From Candidatus Parabacteroides intestinavium (GTDB taxonomy: Bacteria; Bacteroidota; Bacteroidia; Bacteroidales; Tannerellaceae): DNA of 11,960 nucleotides. Location of the stretch: assembly GCA_019118725.1 (NCBI GenBank), contig DWYO01000333.1, positions 1 to 11,960 of the forward strand, given 5' to 3'. Both the position numbers and the translations under genes were made by a program. The notes below the pieces were generated by a model that saw only the letters and a list, made by a program, of their open reading frames with translations, ran no database searches and was not told the origin of the DNA. Shown piece by piece: positions 1 through 7,172 of the stretch (positions are counted from its first letter, which is position 1; each line of letters starts with the position of its first letter).

Positions 1-2705
1 TTGCCATGCATCAGCGTTTCGTAATTCTCATCCGAGATAGGCAAAATCGCAATATTCCGATCCAAAGCCGAGGCATACCCCCCTTCTCCATAAATCATCT
101 TGTAATAATGCCAGACCTCCTCAAAGTTATAAAATCCGCTCAAGACAAACACACTCATCATTCCGGCTTCTTCGAAGGTCATATCCAATTGCTTTACCAT
201 AAAATTGGCAAAGTTATATGCAGCTACCGAGAACAACAACTGATTGCGGTCGATGGTACCGGTCGGATAAATCATAACCATCCGGTAAGGGACATTCTTG
301 TCCGCTTTAAACACACGTGCTGAATCTGCGGCTGAAAGCGAACCGTCCTCACCCGTTCCGAAACGTAAATTCCAAGTCATACCCGTAACGCCACCTTGTA
401 CCATCTGCCGTCCGCGCAACACGCCTTTCAACATTTCGCCCGCCAGTTCTGAGACATCCCCTGAAGGATATTTATCCAACAAAGCCTTCAATGCTTGCTT
501 AAATCCTTCCGGATCGCCTGCCTGTACATAAGTCAAGGCTTCTAAAAACATGAATTTAGGCAATAGCTTAGCCAAAGGGTACTTTTCGCTTACCAAACGA
601 TAATTCCGACGGACTGCCGAAGTATCTTCTGCCAAATAACGTTCGTAGGTCTTTTCGTAAATTGAATCCTGAACCACATCCATCATGCGGATATTGTATT
701 CATAGTTCGGATCAGATACCGCAATCGTATAATCACTCGTAGGGAATTTCTCTTTCATTTTTTGGAGATATTCCGCGGCTAAAGTTGTATTCTTGAGGCG
801 TAAAGCCATCAAATAAATCTGATAATAACTATCTAAAAGATGCTGATTATCAGGAAAACGCTTCTCCAAATCCTCAAACGCTTGGATGGCTAACGGTAAA
901 TCCTCCAGCTTATCTTTATAAATCATGGCCATATTATACAAGCCATCTTCGATGATGATGTTGGAAGCCGCAATATCCTCTGGAGTCATCGGGAGTTGTT
1001 GGAGATAATATTCACGGCTCTTCGGATCGTCCGAACCGACAGAAGCAGAATCACCTGCCATAATAGCCGTAGAGTCCCCCTCCATGGTTCCCTCGCCATC
1101 CTCTTCTATCTCAGACGGATCTTGGAATGTAGTTAAGGTTTTCTTTCTTCGACGCCAATCATCCTCCAAAGGACGCCGCCCCCATTTCCGTTGGAACTGG
1201 GTCTTTCCTTGTGCTACAGCCTGCGGATTATAGAAATAAAATGTATTTTCGCCTCCAGCGGTCGGGATTGTTACGGTCTGAGCCTCCGTGCCGGGACGAT
1301 CAATGCCCGTTCCTTTCGCGGCCTGTTCAGCCAGGAATGCTTCTTTTTCAGCCTCTTCCTGAGCCCGTTTCTCCTCTTCGATAACCTGCTCAATGATTTT
1401 ATCAATCACCGCCAGACGCTCTTTTTCCGGCATCTTAGCCAAAGTCTGCAAACTATCTTGCAAATGAACGGCTTCAGCGTGAACCACCAATTCGTCTAAC
1501 ACTGCGGAGAGTTTGGAAACCCGTTCGTAATCCTTATATTCTTTCTGAATACCGGCCAGTGCCCCACTAAAGTTAGGTTGAGCCTTGATATAATCCCGTT
1601 TTTCAAAATAGATATCACCCAACTTGATTTGGCACATAGCCTTATCCAGTCCGTTCTGTGTACTCTTCTCAACTCCCAATTCATAACTTTTGATGGCTTG
1701 AGCGGTATCCTCTTGACTCATATAAAGATTCCCCAGTGCATAATAAACCTGATCTAAATAATCTTTGTTTTTCTGGCTCTTCGCCATACGTTCCAGTTTC
1801 TTGACCATCTTCTGGAAATTGGTTCCGGTAAACACCTCAGTCTGCCGGATCCTGGCCGCAAATTCCAGTTCGTAGGGCGGATTCGAGCGGATAACCTCCC
1901 CAAAAGTTTTGTAAGCCATACCATCCATTTCAAGGGAAGCATACATCTGCCCCAAGAGATACTTCATGCGCTTTTTCTGCAACCGGTTCTTTTCCGCCTT
2001 GATCGCTGTTTTCATGTAAGGTATTGCCTCCTCAAACTGACCATTCTTGATTAGATAATCGGCATAGACAGTAGCATATTGATCCAAATTTTTCTTCGGA
2101 ATACCCTCTGTATTCAGTTTGTTCAAAATATCCTCCGCTTCATAATTCCACCCCATCTCGGCATAGCAACGCGCTTGCCAAAGTTTAGCCGAGGCAACAA
2201 TTTCCGCATCTTCCTTATAATGCCGGGTAATATAGGAGAAAGTAGCCGAAGCCTGTAGGAAATCTGTATTATAAAACTGTGCTTCGCCCATCAGCATCCA
2301 GCATTTTTTCAGGAAAGGATTATATTCTTCCTGATTTTGCCAGGCCACTTGTTTCGGATCATTACGCCATCCCGGTTTCTTTTTCGGCTTAGCTTGTATG
2401 GAGTGTAACTTAATTGCCTTGTTGCTTTTCTCAATAGCCACATCAAACGGACCTCCCGGTTCAGATTTGTCTTTAGGCTGCGCACTTATCGGATACATCA
2501 GAATCATATCCGAATAGTTTTCCTTATAACCGGTCTGCATAGCCAATAACGCCTCATCAAACGCCGTTTTCCCATTAAAATAAATATTAAAACGAGAATT
2601 CAGCGCATGATAAAAACGGTTCATCCGCGTATTCTTCTTGGTGCTGCACGACCAACAAAAGCTCAGAACCAACAATGCGACTATATAATAAAAACCTTTC
2701 CTCAA
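1..2705 (-). CDS. porW: PorW/SprE-type TPR lipoprotein of the type IX secretion system, partial (C-terminus beyond the left edge)
   Basis: The minus-strand frame is open from a TTG at 2703-2705 to the window edge, giving 901 codons. An in-frame TGA lies 13 codons upstream and no ATG or GTG lies between it and the TTG, so TTG is the only usual start codon. The N-terminus is a lipoprotein signal (basic RK, a hydrophobic run, then FCWSC, lipid anchor probably Cys20) followed by STKKNT. The next stretch, RFNIYFNGKTAFDEA, is typical of SprE/PorW proteins. Helical TPR-like repeats fill roughly residues 60-430. An alanine/glutamate-rich coiled coil (about 440-490) and an acidic Ser/Asp linker (about 540-580) follow, then more TPR-like helices and a C-terminal domain containing YRMVMIYPTGTIDRN. 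The known family is an outer-membrane-associated periplasmic lipoprotein that links the type IX translocon to the PorK/N and PorL/M machinery. It lies 59 nt downstream of the permease gene on the same strand. No frameshift was found at the points where I checked the phase. Confidence 0.88.
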   Translation of the reverse strand, partial: MRKGFYYIVALLVLSFCWSCSTKKNTRMNRFYHALNSRFNIYFNGKTAFDEALLAMQTGYKENYSDMILMYPISAQPKDKSEPGGPFDVAIEKSNKAIKLHSIQAKPKKKPGWRNDPKQVAWQNQEEYNPFLKKCWMLMGEAQFYNTDFLQASATFSYITRHYKEDAEIVASAKLWQARCYAEMGWNYEAEDILNKLNTEGIPKKNLDQYATVYADYLIKNGQFEEAIPYMKTAIKAEKNRLQKKRMKYLLGQMYASLEMDGMAYKTFGEVIRSNPPYELEFAARIRQTEVFTGTNFQKMVKKLERMAKSQKNKDYLDQVYYALGNLYMSQEDTAQAIKSYELGVEKSTQNGLDKAMCQIKLGDIYFEKRDYIKAQPNFSGALAGIQKEYKDYERVSKLSAVLDELVVHAEAVHLQDSLQTLAKMPEKERLAVIDKIIEQVIEEEKRAQEEAEKEAFLAEQAAKGTGIDRPGTEAQTVTIPTAGGENTFYFYNPQAVAQGKTQFQRKWGRRPLEDDWRRRKKTLTTFQDPSEIEEDGEGTMEGDSTAIMAGDSASVGSDDPKSREYYLQQLPMTPEDIAASNIIIEDGLYNMAMIYKDKLEDLPLAIQAFEDLEKRFPDNQHLLDSYYQIYLMALRLKNTTLAAEYLQKMKEKFPTSDYTIAVSDPNYEYNIRMMDVVQDSIYEKTYERYLAEDTSAVRRNYRLVSEKYPLAKLLPKFMFLEALTYVQAGDPEGFKQALKALLDKYPSGDVSELAGEMLKGVLRGRQMVQGGVTGMTWNLRFGTGEDGSLSAADSARVFKADKNVPYRMVMIYPTGTIDRNQLLFSVAAYNFANFMVKQLDMTFEEAGMMSVFVLSGFYNFEEVWHYYKMIYGEGGYASALDRNIAILPISDENYETLMHG

Positions 2706-2764
2706 CGCTTTTCTTCTGCTGTATGCTACATTAACGTATCAACCTCTTGTTTTATTGCAATCCC

Positions 2765-3559
2765 CTACCCTTTCTTGCAACATTTCACAATCAGAAACAG
2801 GAGAACCAAAACCAATATAATGAATGCTCCCGAGGGAAAATTCAAATAATAAGATAATATCAACCCGACTACCGAGCCGACAAAAGCAATCACGGTACTT
2901 CCCCACATAATCTTCCGATAATCGGATGTCAGAAGATTAACCGTAATCTGGGGCAAAGTGAGCAAACTCATCAACAACATGATACCGACCATACGAATTG
3001 CAAGCACAATGGTTATGGCGATAAAGCACATCATGAGGTATTCAAACACGTTGACCGGAAGCCTTTGCGTCTGCGCGAAGTTCGAATCAAAAGCAATATA
3101 AACGATTTCCCGCAAGTAAAGCCCGAAAAATATCAAAAGAGCAACGACCAGCACCGCACTGGCACCTATATCCGTTGATGATATGGTCAGTATATTCCCA
3201 AACAGGTATGCTGAAAGATTGGGTGCATAACCGGGTGTCAGAAAAATAAATATGACTCCCAAAGCCATGCCCAGCGACCAGACTCCAGCAATAGCGGAAT
3301 CTTCGCGGATTTGCTGGGATTTGCTGGCCCATTCCACCCCAAAAGCCGCCAATATAGAAAAGGCCATAGCCGTCAATATTGGATTTATTCCCAAATAAAA
3401 GCCCAGTCCCAAGCCACCAAACGAGGCATGTGTAATTCCTCCGCTGATGAACACCAGCCTTCGGGTCACAATGTATGTCCCGACAATCCCGCAGGCTATT
3501 GCCGTAAGCAAGCTGCCCAACAGGGCGTTCTGGAAGAATGTATATTGAAATAGATCCAT
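2765..3559 (-). CDS. ABC-3 family metal (zinc/manganese-type) ABC transporter permease
   Basis: This 264-residue, very hydrophobic protein has about eight predicted membrane segments. Its start, MDLFQYTFFQNALLGSLLTA, and the nearby RRLVFISGGITHASFGGLG stretch are hallmarks of ZnuB/MntB/TroC permeases. The conserved later segment with RMVGIMLLMSLLTLPQ, the usual coupling and channel-lining region, is also present. Length matches the family. In this family the permease dimer imports divalent metal (Zn, Mn or Fe) across the inner membrane with a ZnuC-like ATPase and a ZnuA-like binding protein. Neither partner gene is in the window, so metal specificity cannot be told and the partners must be encoded elsewhere. 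It sits 126 nt after the small membrane protein gene and 59 nt before porW on the same strand. The upstream gap holds a dispersed repeat arm and a 10-bp direct repeat (ACAATTCATT at 3573-3582 and 3594-3603). No clear TAnnTTTG promoter is visible there. Confidence 0.9.
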   Translation of the reverse strand: MDLFQYTFFQNALLGSLLTAIACGIVGTYIVTRRLVFISGGITHASFGGLGLGFYLGINPILTAMAFSILAAFGVEWASKSQQIREDSAIAGVWSLGMALGVIFIFLTPGYAPNLSAYLFGNILTISSTDIGASAVLVVALLIFFGLYLREIVYIAFDSNFAQTQRLPVNVFEYLMMCFIAITIVLAIRMVGIMLLMSLLTLPQITVNLLTSDYRKIMWGSTVIAFVGSVVGLILSYYLNFPSGAFIILVLVLLFLIVKCCKKG

Positions 3560-3613
3560 TTTCTTAAAATTGACAATTCATTGTAAACAATCAACAATTC
3601 ATTTTCTTTTGTC

Positions 3614-3685
3614 AGAAGCTGTTTTTGAATTTATTCCAGATTTTTCGAAAGCATGTTTTCGAGGTTCTTTATTCGTTCTATTGTA
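3614..3685 (+). repeat. Solo arm of a dispersed repeat, related to the palindromic element at 8107-8280
   Basis: Read on the plus strand, this starts AGAAGCTGTTTTTGAATTT then ATTCCAG. It continues with a T-run, TTTTCGAGG and TTTATTCGTTCT. The minus-strand reading of 8211-8280 has the same blocks in the same order: AGAAGCTGTTTTGAATTT, ATTCCAG, T-run, ATTTCGAGG, TTTATTTGTTCT. The match is about 65 bases long with scattered substitutions and one extra T. It begins in the gap before the permease gene and ends against the stop codon of the small membrane protein gene at 3686. No second inverted arm is visible beside it. What it does is unknown; a decayed REP- or MITE-like element is my inference. 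Confidence 0.65.
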
Positions 3686-4105
3686 TCAATGTATTCTCCT
3701 TTCTCCTACGATCAGGAAAGCCTCATCTTTCAAGGCATCCGGAAGATTGATTCCACGAAGTTGCAAACTTCGGAGCCATCCGGCCACTTCTACCTCTTGA
3801 AGAGTATAAAGAACCTCGCGGAACTCCTCGACTTCGGCGTCCTCATACGCATCCGGTTCAACGCCTTTAAAACGGTCCAGCTCTTCATCATCATAATATT
3901 CAATCTTTTTGCTGACAGCGGCCAATAGGCTATCCCGTTCACAAGTTTCATGTTGCCCGCAACACTCTTCGGGAATTTCTTGAGGCTCGGGGATTTCCGA
4001 AATCTCCCCACGTTCCAGCATCCGTTCCAACTTCTTATTTCGGAAATAACCGAAAATAGCGGCTATAACCCCTAATACGACCAAACTTAATATAATGTAT
4101 ATCAT
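3686..4105 (-). CDS. Small membrane-anchored acidic protein of unknown function
   Basis: This 139-residue protein has a single N-terminal hydrophobic segment (residues 1-21, MIYIILSLVVLGVIAAIFGY) followed by a basic RNKK stop-transfer. That topology predicts an inner-membrane anchor with a cytoplasmic tail. The tail is strongly acidic, with Glu/Pro-rich residues 33-47. It carries a compact Cys/His group (C48, C49, H52, C55 in ECCGQHETCERD), and then an ordered-looking part at about 60-135 with DDEELDRFKG and a helix ending LPDALKDEAFLIVGERR. I do not recognise a defined domain. It resembles an uncharacterised protein conserved beside aroA in Bacteroidales, which is from memory and unconfirmed. 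It sits 48 nt after aroA and 126 nt before the metal permease on the same strand, so a shared transcript is likely. The Cys/His group could bind metal, but this is inference. The stop codon abuts a repeat arm, so the last few residues may be secondary. Confidence 0.8.
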   Translation of the reverse strand: MIYIILSLVVLGVIAAIFGYFRNKKLERMLERGEISEIPEPQEIPEECCGQHETCERDSLLAAVSKKIEYYDDEELDRFKGVEPDAYEDAEVEEFREVLYTLQEVEVAGWLRSLQLRGINLPDALKDEAFLIVGERRIH

Positions 4106-4153
4106 CTTCCTTTTCGTCTTTAAGTTCTTGAGTTCTTAAAAAAGCTCATAAAC

Positions 4154-5389
4154 CTACAAACATTCTTGTATATCAAACCCCGCATCTTTCAAATTCGCCC
4201 AATAATGCGGATAACTTTTGCTTACCACTTCAGGATGCGCTATTCGGATTCCTTCGGAACGACGTAAAGACACGGGAGCAAAAGCCATCGCCATACGATG
4301 ATCCTCATAAGTAAAGATCAGCGGATCCGTTTCCGGTTCACACCGTTCACCATTCCATTCCAGGATACTTCCGCATTTATCGGTCAGCAGATATCCTAAT
4401 TTACGCAATTCATTCTTTAAAGCCTCAATACGGTCTGTTTCTTTTATCTTCAGACTTTGAAGCCCGGAGAAATGGAAAGGGATATCAAGCAAAGCACAAG
4501 TCACTACGAAGGTCTGAGCCAAATCCGGCTCGTTCACGAAATCATAAATCAGTTTTTTACACCGATTCCCGTTTTTTCGGAGTCGCACACCCTCCGATGT
4601 ATAAGTCGTCCCGACACCGATCTGAGCAAAAAGCTTTGCTCCTGCGGCATCTCCTTGCAGGCTGTTTTTGGACAATCCCTCCAGGTGTATTTCCGCCTCA
4701 CGCCCTAACGCCATCATCTCGTACCAATATGAAGCGGCACTCCAATCAGATTCCACACGATAATGCAACGGCACATACTCTTGTGGCGCAACATAGATAA
4801 TATCGCCCTTCCATTCCGCCTCTACGCCATATTGCTTCATCAATTGTAAAGTCAAAAGAATATAAGGTTTCGAGATAACCCGTCCTGTCAAACGCAAGGT
4901 CAATCCCTTCTCCATAGTCGGTGCAATCATCAGCAAAGCAGAGATATATTGGGAGCTCACCCCCCCATCCAAGCTGATCTCCCCTCCTTGTAGCGCGCTT
5001 CCGAAGATACGGAGTGGCGGGAAGCCCTCTTTTTCCATATACTCAATTCGCGCTCCTACTGCATTCAGCGCATCTACCAATATCTTTATCGGCCGATTCT
5101 TCATACGCTCTGTTCCGGTGATAGTCCATTCACCCATGATTTTCGACAAAAAAGCCGTCAGGAAACGCATAGCCGTACCCGCTGCATGGATATCAAAATC
5201 ACGGCCTTCCACCGAATGAAGTGCGTCATACAATACCCGCGTATCATCGCAATCTGCCAGATTCTGTGCATCTACCGGATTATAACTCAGCGCATCCAAT
5301 ATCAGCACACGGTTCGAAATACTCTTAGAAGCCGGCAATCGCACGGATGTTTTCACGCCTGTTTCAGGCGCTTTTACCAAGTAGTTCAT
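4154..5389 (-). CDS. aroA: 3-phosphoshikimate 1-carboxyvinyltransferase (EPSP synthase)
   Basis: This enzyme joins phosphoenolpyruvate to shikimate 3-phosphate, the sixth step of the shikimate pathway, in the cytoplasm. With the chosen start it is 411 residues, slightly short for the family. Visible motifs are LPASKSISNR near residue 20 (substrate-binding Lys-Ser and Arg), AGTAMRFLTAFL near 75, SSQYISALLM, the NEPDLAQTF segment with the likely catalytic Asp, KETDRIEALK and YEDHRMAMAFAP. The frame stays open to an upstream ATG at 5476. I reject that start because the extra 29 residues are not conserved-looking and a promoter (-7 TATTTTTG at 5412-5419) lies inside the extension. MNYLVKAPE at 5389 then follows after a 5' leader of about 15 nt. 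It is the first gene of the leftward group aroA, small membrane protein, metal permease, porW. The residue after AGTAMR is Phe, where E. coli AroA has Pro101. Confidence 0.95.
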   Translation of the reverse strand: MNYLVKAPETGVKTSVRLPASKSISNRVLILDALSYNPVDAQNLADCDDTRVLYDALHSVEGRDFDIHAAGTAMRFLTAFLSKIMGEWTITGTERMKNRPIKILVDALNAVGARIEYMEKEGFPPLRIFGSALQGGEISLDGGVSSQYISALLMIAPTMEKGLTLRLTGRVISKPYILLTLQLMKQYGVEAEWKGDIIYVAPQEYVPLHYRVESDWSAASYWYEMMALGREAEIHLEGLSKNSLQGDAAGAKLFAQIGVGTTYTSEGVRLRKNGNRCKKLIYDFVNEPDLAQTFVVTCALLDIPFHFSGLQSLKIKETDRIEALKNELRKLGYLLTDKCGSILEWNGERCEPETDPLIFTYEDHRMAMAFAPVSLRRSEGIRIAHPEVVSKSYPHYWANLKDAGFDIQECL

Positions 5390-5411
5390 GTATCTTCGTC
5401 TTATTTTCCGG

Positions 5412-5442
5412 CAAAAATACGCATTTATATGGTTATATAAAA
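5412..5442 (-). promoter_or_regulatory. Bacteroidetes-type promoter of aroA
   Basis: On the minus strand a full match to the Bacteroidetes -7 box, TATTTTTG (consensus TAnnTTTG), lies at 5419-5412. A T-rich -33 element (TTTT, consensus TTTG) lies at 5442-5439, and 19 nt separate them, which is the usual spacing. Transcription should start near 5405, about 15 nt before the ATG at 5389. It lies downstream of the FecR stop codon and would drive aroA independently of the sigma/FecR genes. Confidence 0.65.
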
Positions 5443-5574
5443 TATTGGCAATCGACAATTTGCCCTTATCCGGCATTTTGCATATTACTTATCTACGTAT
5501 CATTTCCCAAAAACGCTCCACACTTTCCTACTTTCTCCATCTGCCGAAGGCATATCCGTAAAAGGTGTATAAGC

Positions 5575-6507
5575 TTATAAGGGCCGGATTACCACCCTTT
5601 TCTTGGAAAAGGCATAATCGTCTTGTGGTTCGGGATCGATAATTTCACACTGAATAGGCGCAGTCTTTTCCAGTAAAGAAAGAACTTCGGCCAGTGTTTC
5701 AGTGGTAAAGGTGGCGGAATAGGAATATTCGTGTATTTCTTTTCCTTCCAACTGAATCTCCACATTAAAATGTCGGGAAAGCTGTTTGGCGACCTTCTCC
5801 ATCGGAGTTCTCCGAAAGACAATCTTTCCGTCTTTCCAAGCGGTTTCTGCCGATAAACTTACCGCCCGTAAATTGGTTCGTTTTTCCGTCTTGGAGTAAT
5901 TAAGTTGTTCCCCAGGCTTCAAATCTTGATTTATATTGGCCCCAGGTTGACTCACGGTTATATTTCCCTTCGCCAAAGTAGCTTCAATATCCGATTCATC
6001 GGCATACGCCTGCACATTAAACTCTGTTCCATAAGCACTAACCATCAGCCCGTCTGAGGTCCTTACATCAAAACGATGAGAAGGATCAGATTCTACCTTA
6101 AAATAAGCCTCGCCTGTAAGGTAAACCTCCCGTTTCTCACCCTTAAACCGTTTGGGATAGACTAATTTGGAACCAGAATTAAGCCAAACCTCCGAGCCAT
6201 CGGAAAGTGTGACCTTAGAAACAACTCCATACGCCGTAGTAAGTTCAACTTGCTCTGCAGGAACAGATTGCAATTCATGTACACGATAAGAGAGGTACCC
6301 GGACAAGAGTAAAAGCGGGAGCCACAAGATAGCCGCCACCGAGCGCGTCCACCGATAGAAACGATTCCGGAGCCTTTCATTTCGGATACGCCTACTCAGA
6401 TGTTCCCAATTCCGATCAACATCAACCTTTTTCTGAGCCATAAGCCGATCCGCCAGCTCCAGCACACGCTTATCCCCTTCGTCTATCCAATCTTTTTCTG
6501 CTTTCAT
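5575..6507 (-). CDS. FecR-family anti-sigma factor
   Basis: This 310-residue single-pass membrane protein would hold the neighbouring ECF sigma factor inactive and relay a signal from an outer-membrane TonB-dependent transducer. Residues 1-50 form the cytoplasmic anti-sigma part (basic, helical, ending in RIRNERLRNRF). A membrane segment spans about 55-73 (SVAAILWLPLLLLSGYL). The periplasmic FecR domain covers about 88-185, with LTTAYGVVSKVTLSDGSEVW, LTGEAYFKV and YGTEFNVQAY. A C-terminal DUF4974-like domain covers about 230-300 (GKIVFRRTPMEKVAKQLSRH). All parts are present at normal length. It starts 52 nt after the sigma factor gene and is surely in the same operon. The usual SusC/SusD genes do not follow; the next gene is aroA with its own promoter. 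The target transducer is therefore not identifiable from the window. Confidence 0.93.
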   Translation of the reverse strand: MKAEKDWIDEGDKRVLELADRLMAQKKVDVDRNWEHLSRRIRNERLRNRFYRWTRSVAAILWLPLLLLSGYLSYRVHELQSVPAEQVELTTAYGVVSKVTLSDGSEVWLNSGSKLVYPKRFKGEKREVYLTGEAYFKVESDPSHRFDVRTSDGLMVSAYGTEFNVQAYADESDIEATLAKGNITVSQPGANINQDLKPGEQLNYSKTEKRTNLRAVSLSAETAWKDGKIVFRRTPMEKVAKQLSRHFNVEIQLEGKEIHEYSYSATFTTETLAEVLSLLEKTAPIQCEIIDPEPQDDYAFSKKRVVIRPL

Positions 6508-6559
6508 ATTATCTTCCTTATATAATATAGACGCATATCTACCTTTTTACCCTATAACA

Positions 6560-7129
6560 TTAATATAGAAATAGCATTAAGAAAGGTAAATAATCCCTTA
6601 ACTCCGAACGTAAAAATTTCAAAGCCTTCATCATATAAGCCTCAATAGTCTTTACAGAGAGCTGTTTTTCTTCAGCTATCTCGGCATAGGTCTTCCCGTC
6701 AAACCGATTCCTCCGGAAAGTCGAGGCAACCGCCTCCGGTAATTTGCTTAACGCCACATTCAGCAGATGTTCCAGCTCGACTGTAGTATAAAGTTCCTGC
6801 GTATAAGCTTCCTCCACCCTATCCTGCATAGATTCGCTCCATCGCATCTCAGTCGCCCGATGGCGCAACCAATCCAAACAACTATTCCGAACGCTGGTAA
6901 GTAAAAGGTTACGCGCCGAAGTATCAATACACAAACTTTTTCGGTTCTTCCATATCCGGTAAAACGTTTCCTGCACAATATCCTCGCAACTTTCCGGCTC
7001 GTCAATATAACGATGTGCGAACACACATAACGGAGCAAAAAAGTCATAAAACAAAAGACGAAAAGCCTCTTCGTCATCTTGTAAAGAGATTCGCCTGAAC
7101 AATTCATCCGTCCGATCTACCTTCGGCAT
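6560..7129 (-). CDS. ECF-type RNA polymerase sigma-70 factor (FecI-like)
   Basis: This 189-residue protein has the two-domain layout of extracytoplasmic-function sigma factors. Region 2 spans about residues 22-68 (FRLLFYDFFAPLCVFAHRYI, then CEDIVQETFYRIWKNR, the core- and -10-binding helices). Region 4 spans about 128-178 (LPEAVASTFRRNRFDGKTYA, then LSVKTIEAYMMKALKFLRSE, the helix-turn-helix that reads the -35 region). The hydrophobic tail, YLPFLMLFLY, is common in Bacteroidetes members. It would redirect RNA polymerase to a small regulon, classically a SusC/SusD polysaccharide-uptake operon, when released by the FecR protein encoded next. It starts 43 nt after the stop codon of the truncated GH106 gene. 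A weak TAnnTTTR-like sequence lies in that gap, but I cannot name a promoter with confidence. Confidence 0.93.
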   Translation of the reverse strand: MPKVDRTDELFRRISLQDDEEAFRLLFYDFFAPLCVFAHRYIDEPESCEDIVQETFYRIWKNRKSLCIDTSARNLLLTSVRNSCLDWLRHRATEMRWSESMQDRVEEAYTQELYTTVELEHLLNVALSKLPEAVASTFRRNRFDGKTYAEIAEEKQLSVKTIEAYMMKALKFLRSELRDYLPFLMLFLY

Positions 7130-7172
7130 ACCCTTTCCCTTTTAAAGCGTAAAAGTAAGCAAATAAAAGTTA

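Noticed and set aside
6..531. Plus-strand ORFs of 105 and 77 residues
   Set aside because: They lie antisense within porW, whose protein is clearly coding on the minus strand.
5460..5476. AATGCCGGATAAG occurs both upstream of aroA and in the MATE leader terminator
   Set aside because: A 13-base exact match is expected about once or twice by chance in 12 kb on both strands, and the flanks do not match.
5484..5545. TGCC-TTC-GGCA hairpin after the FecR gene as a terminator
   Set aside because: The stem is only 4 bp and no U-tract follows directly.
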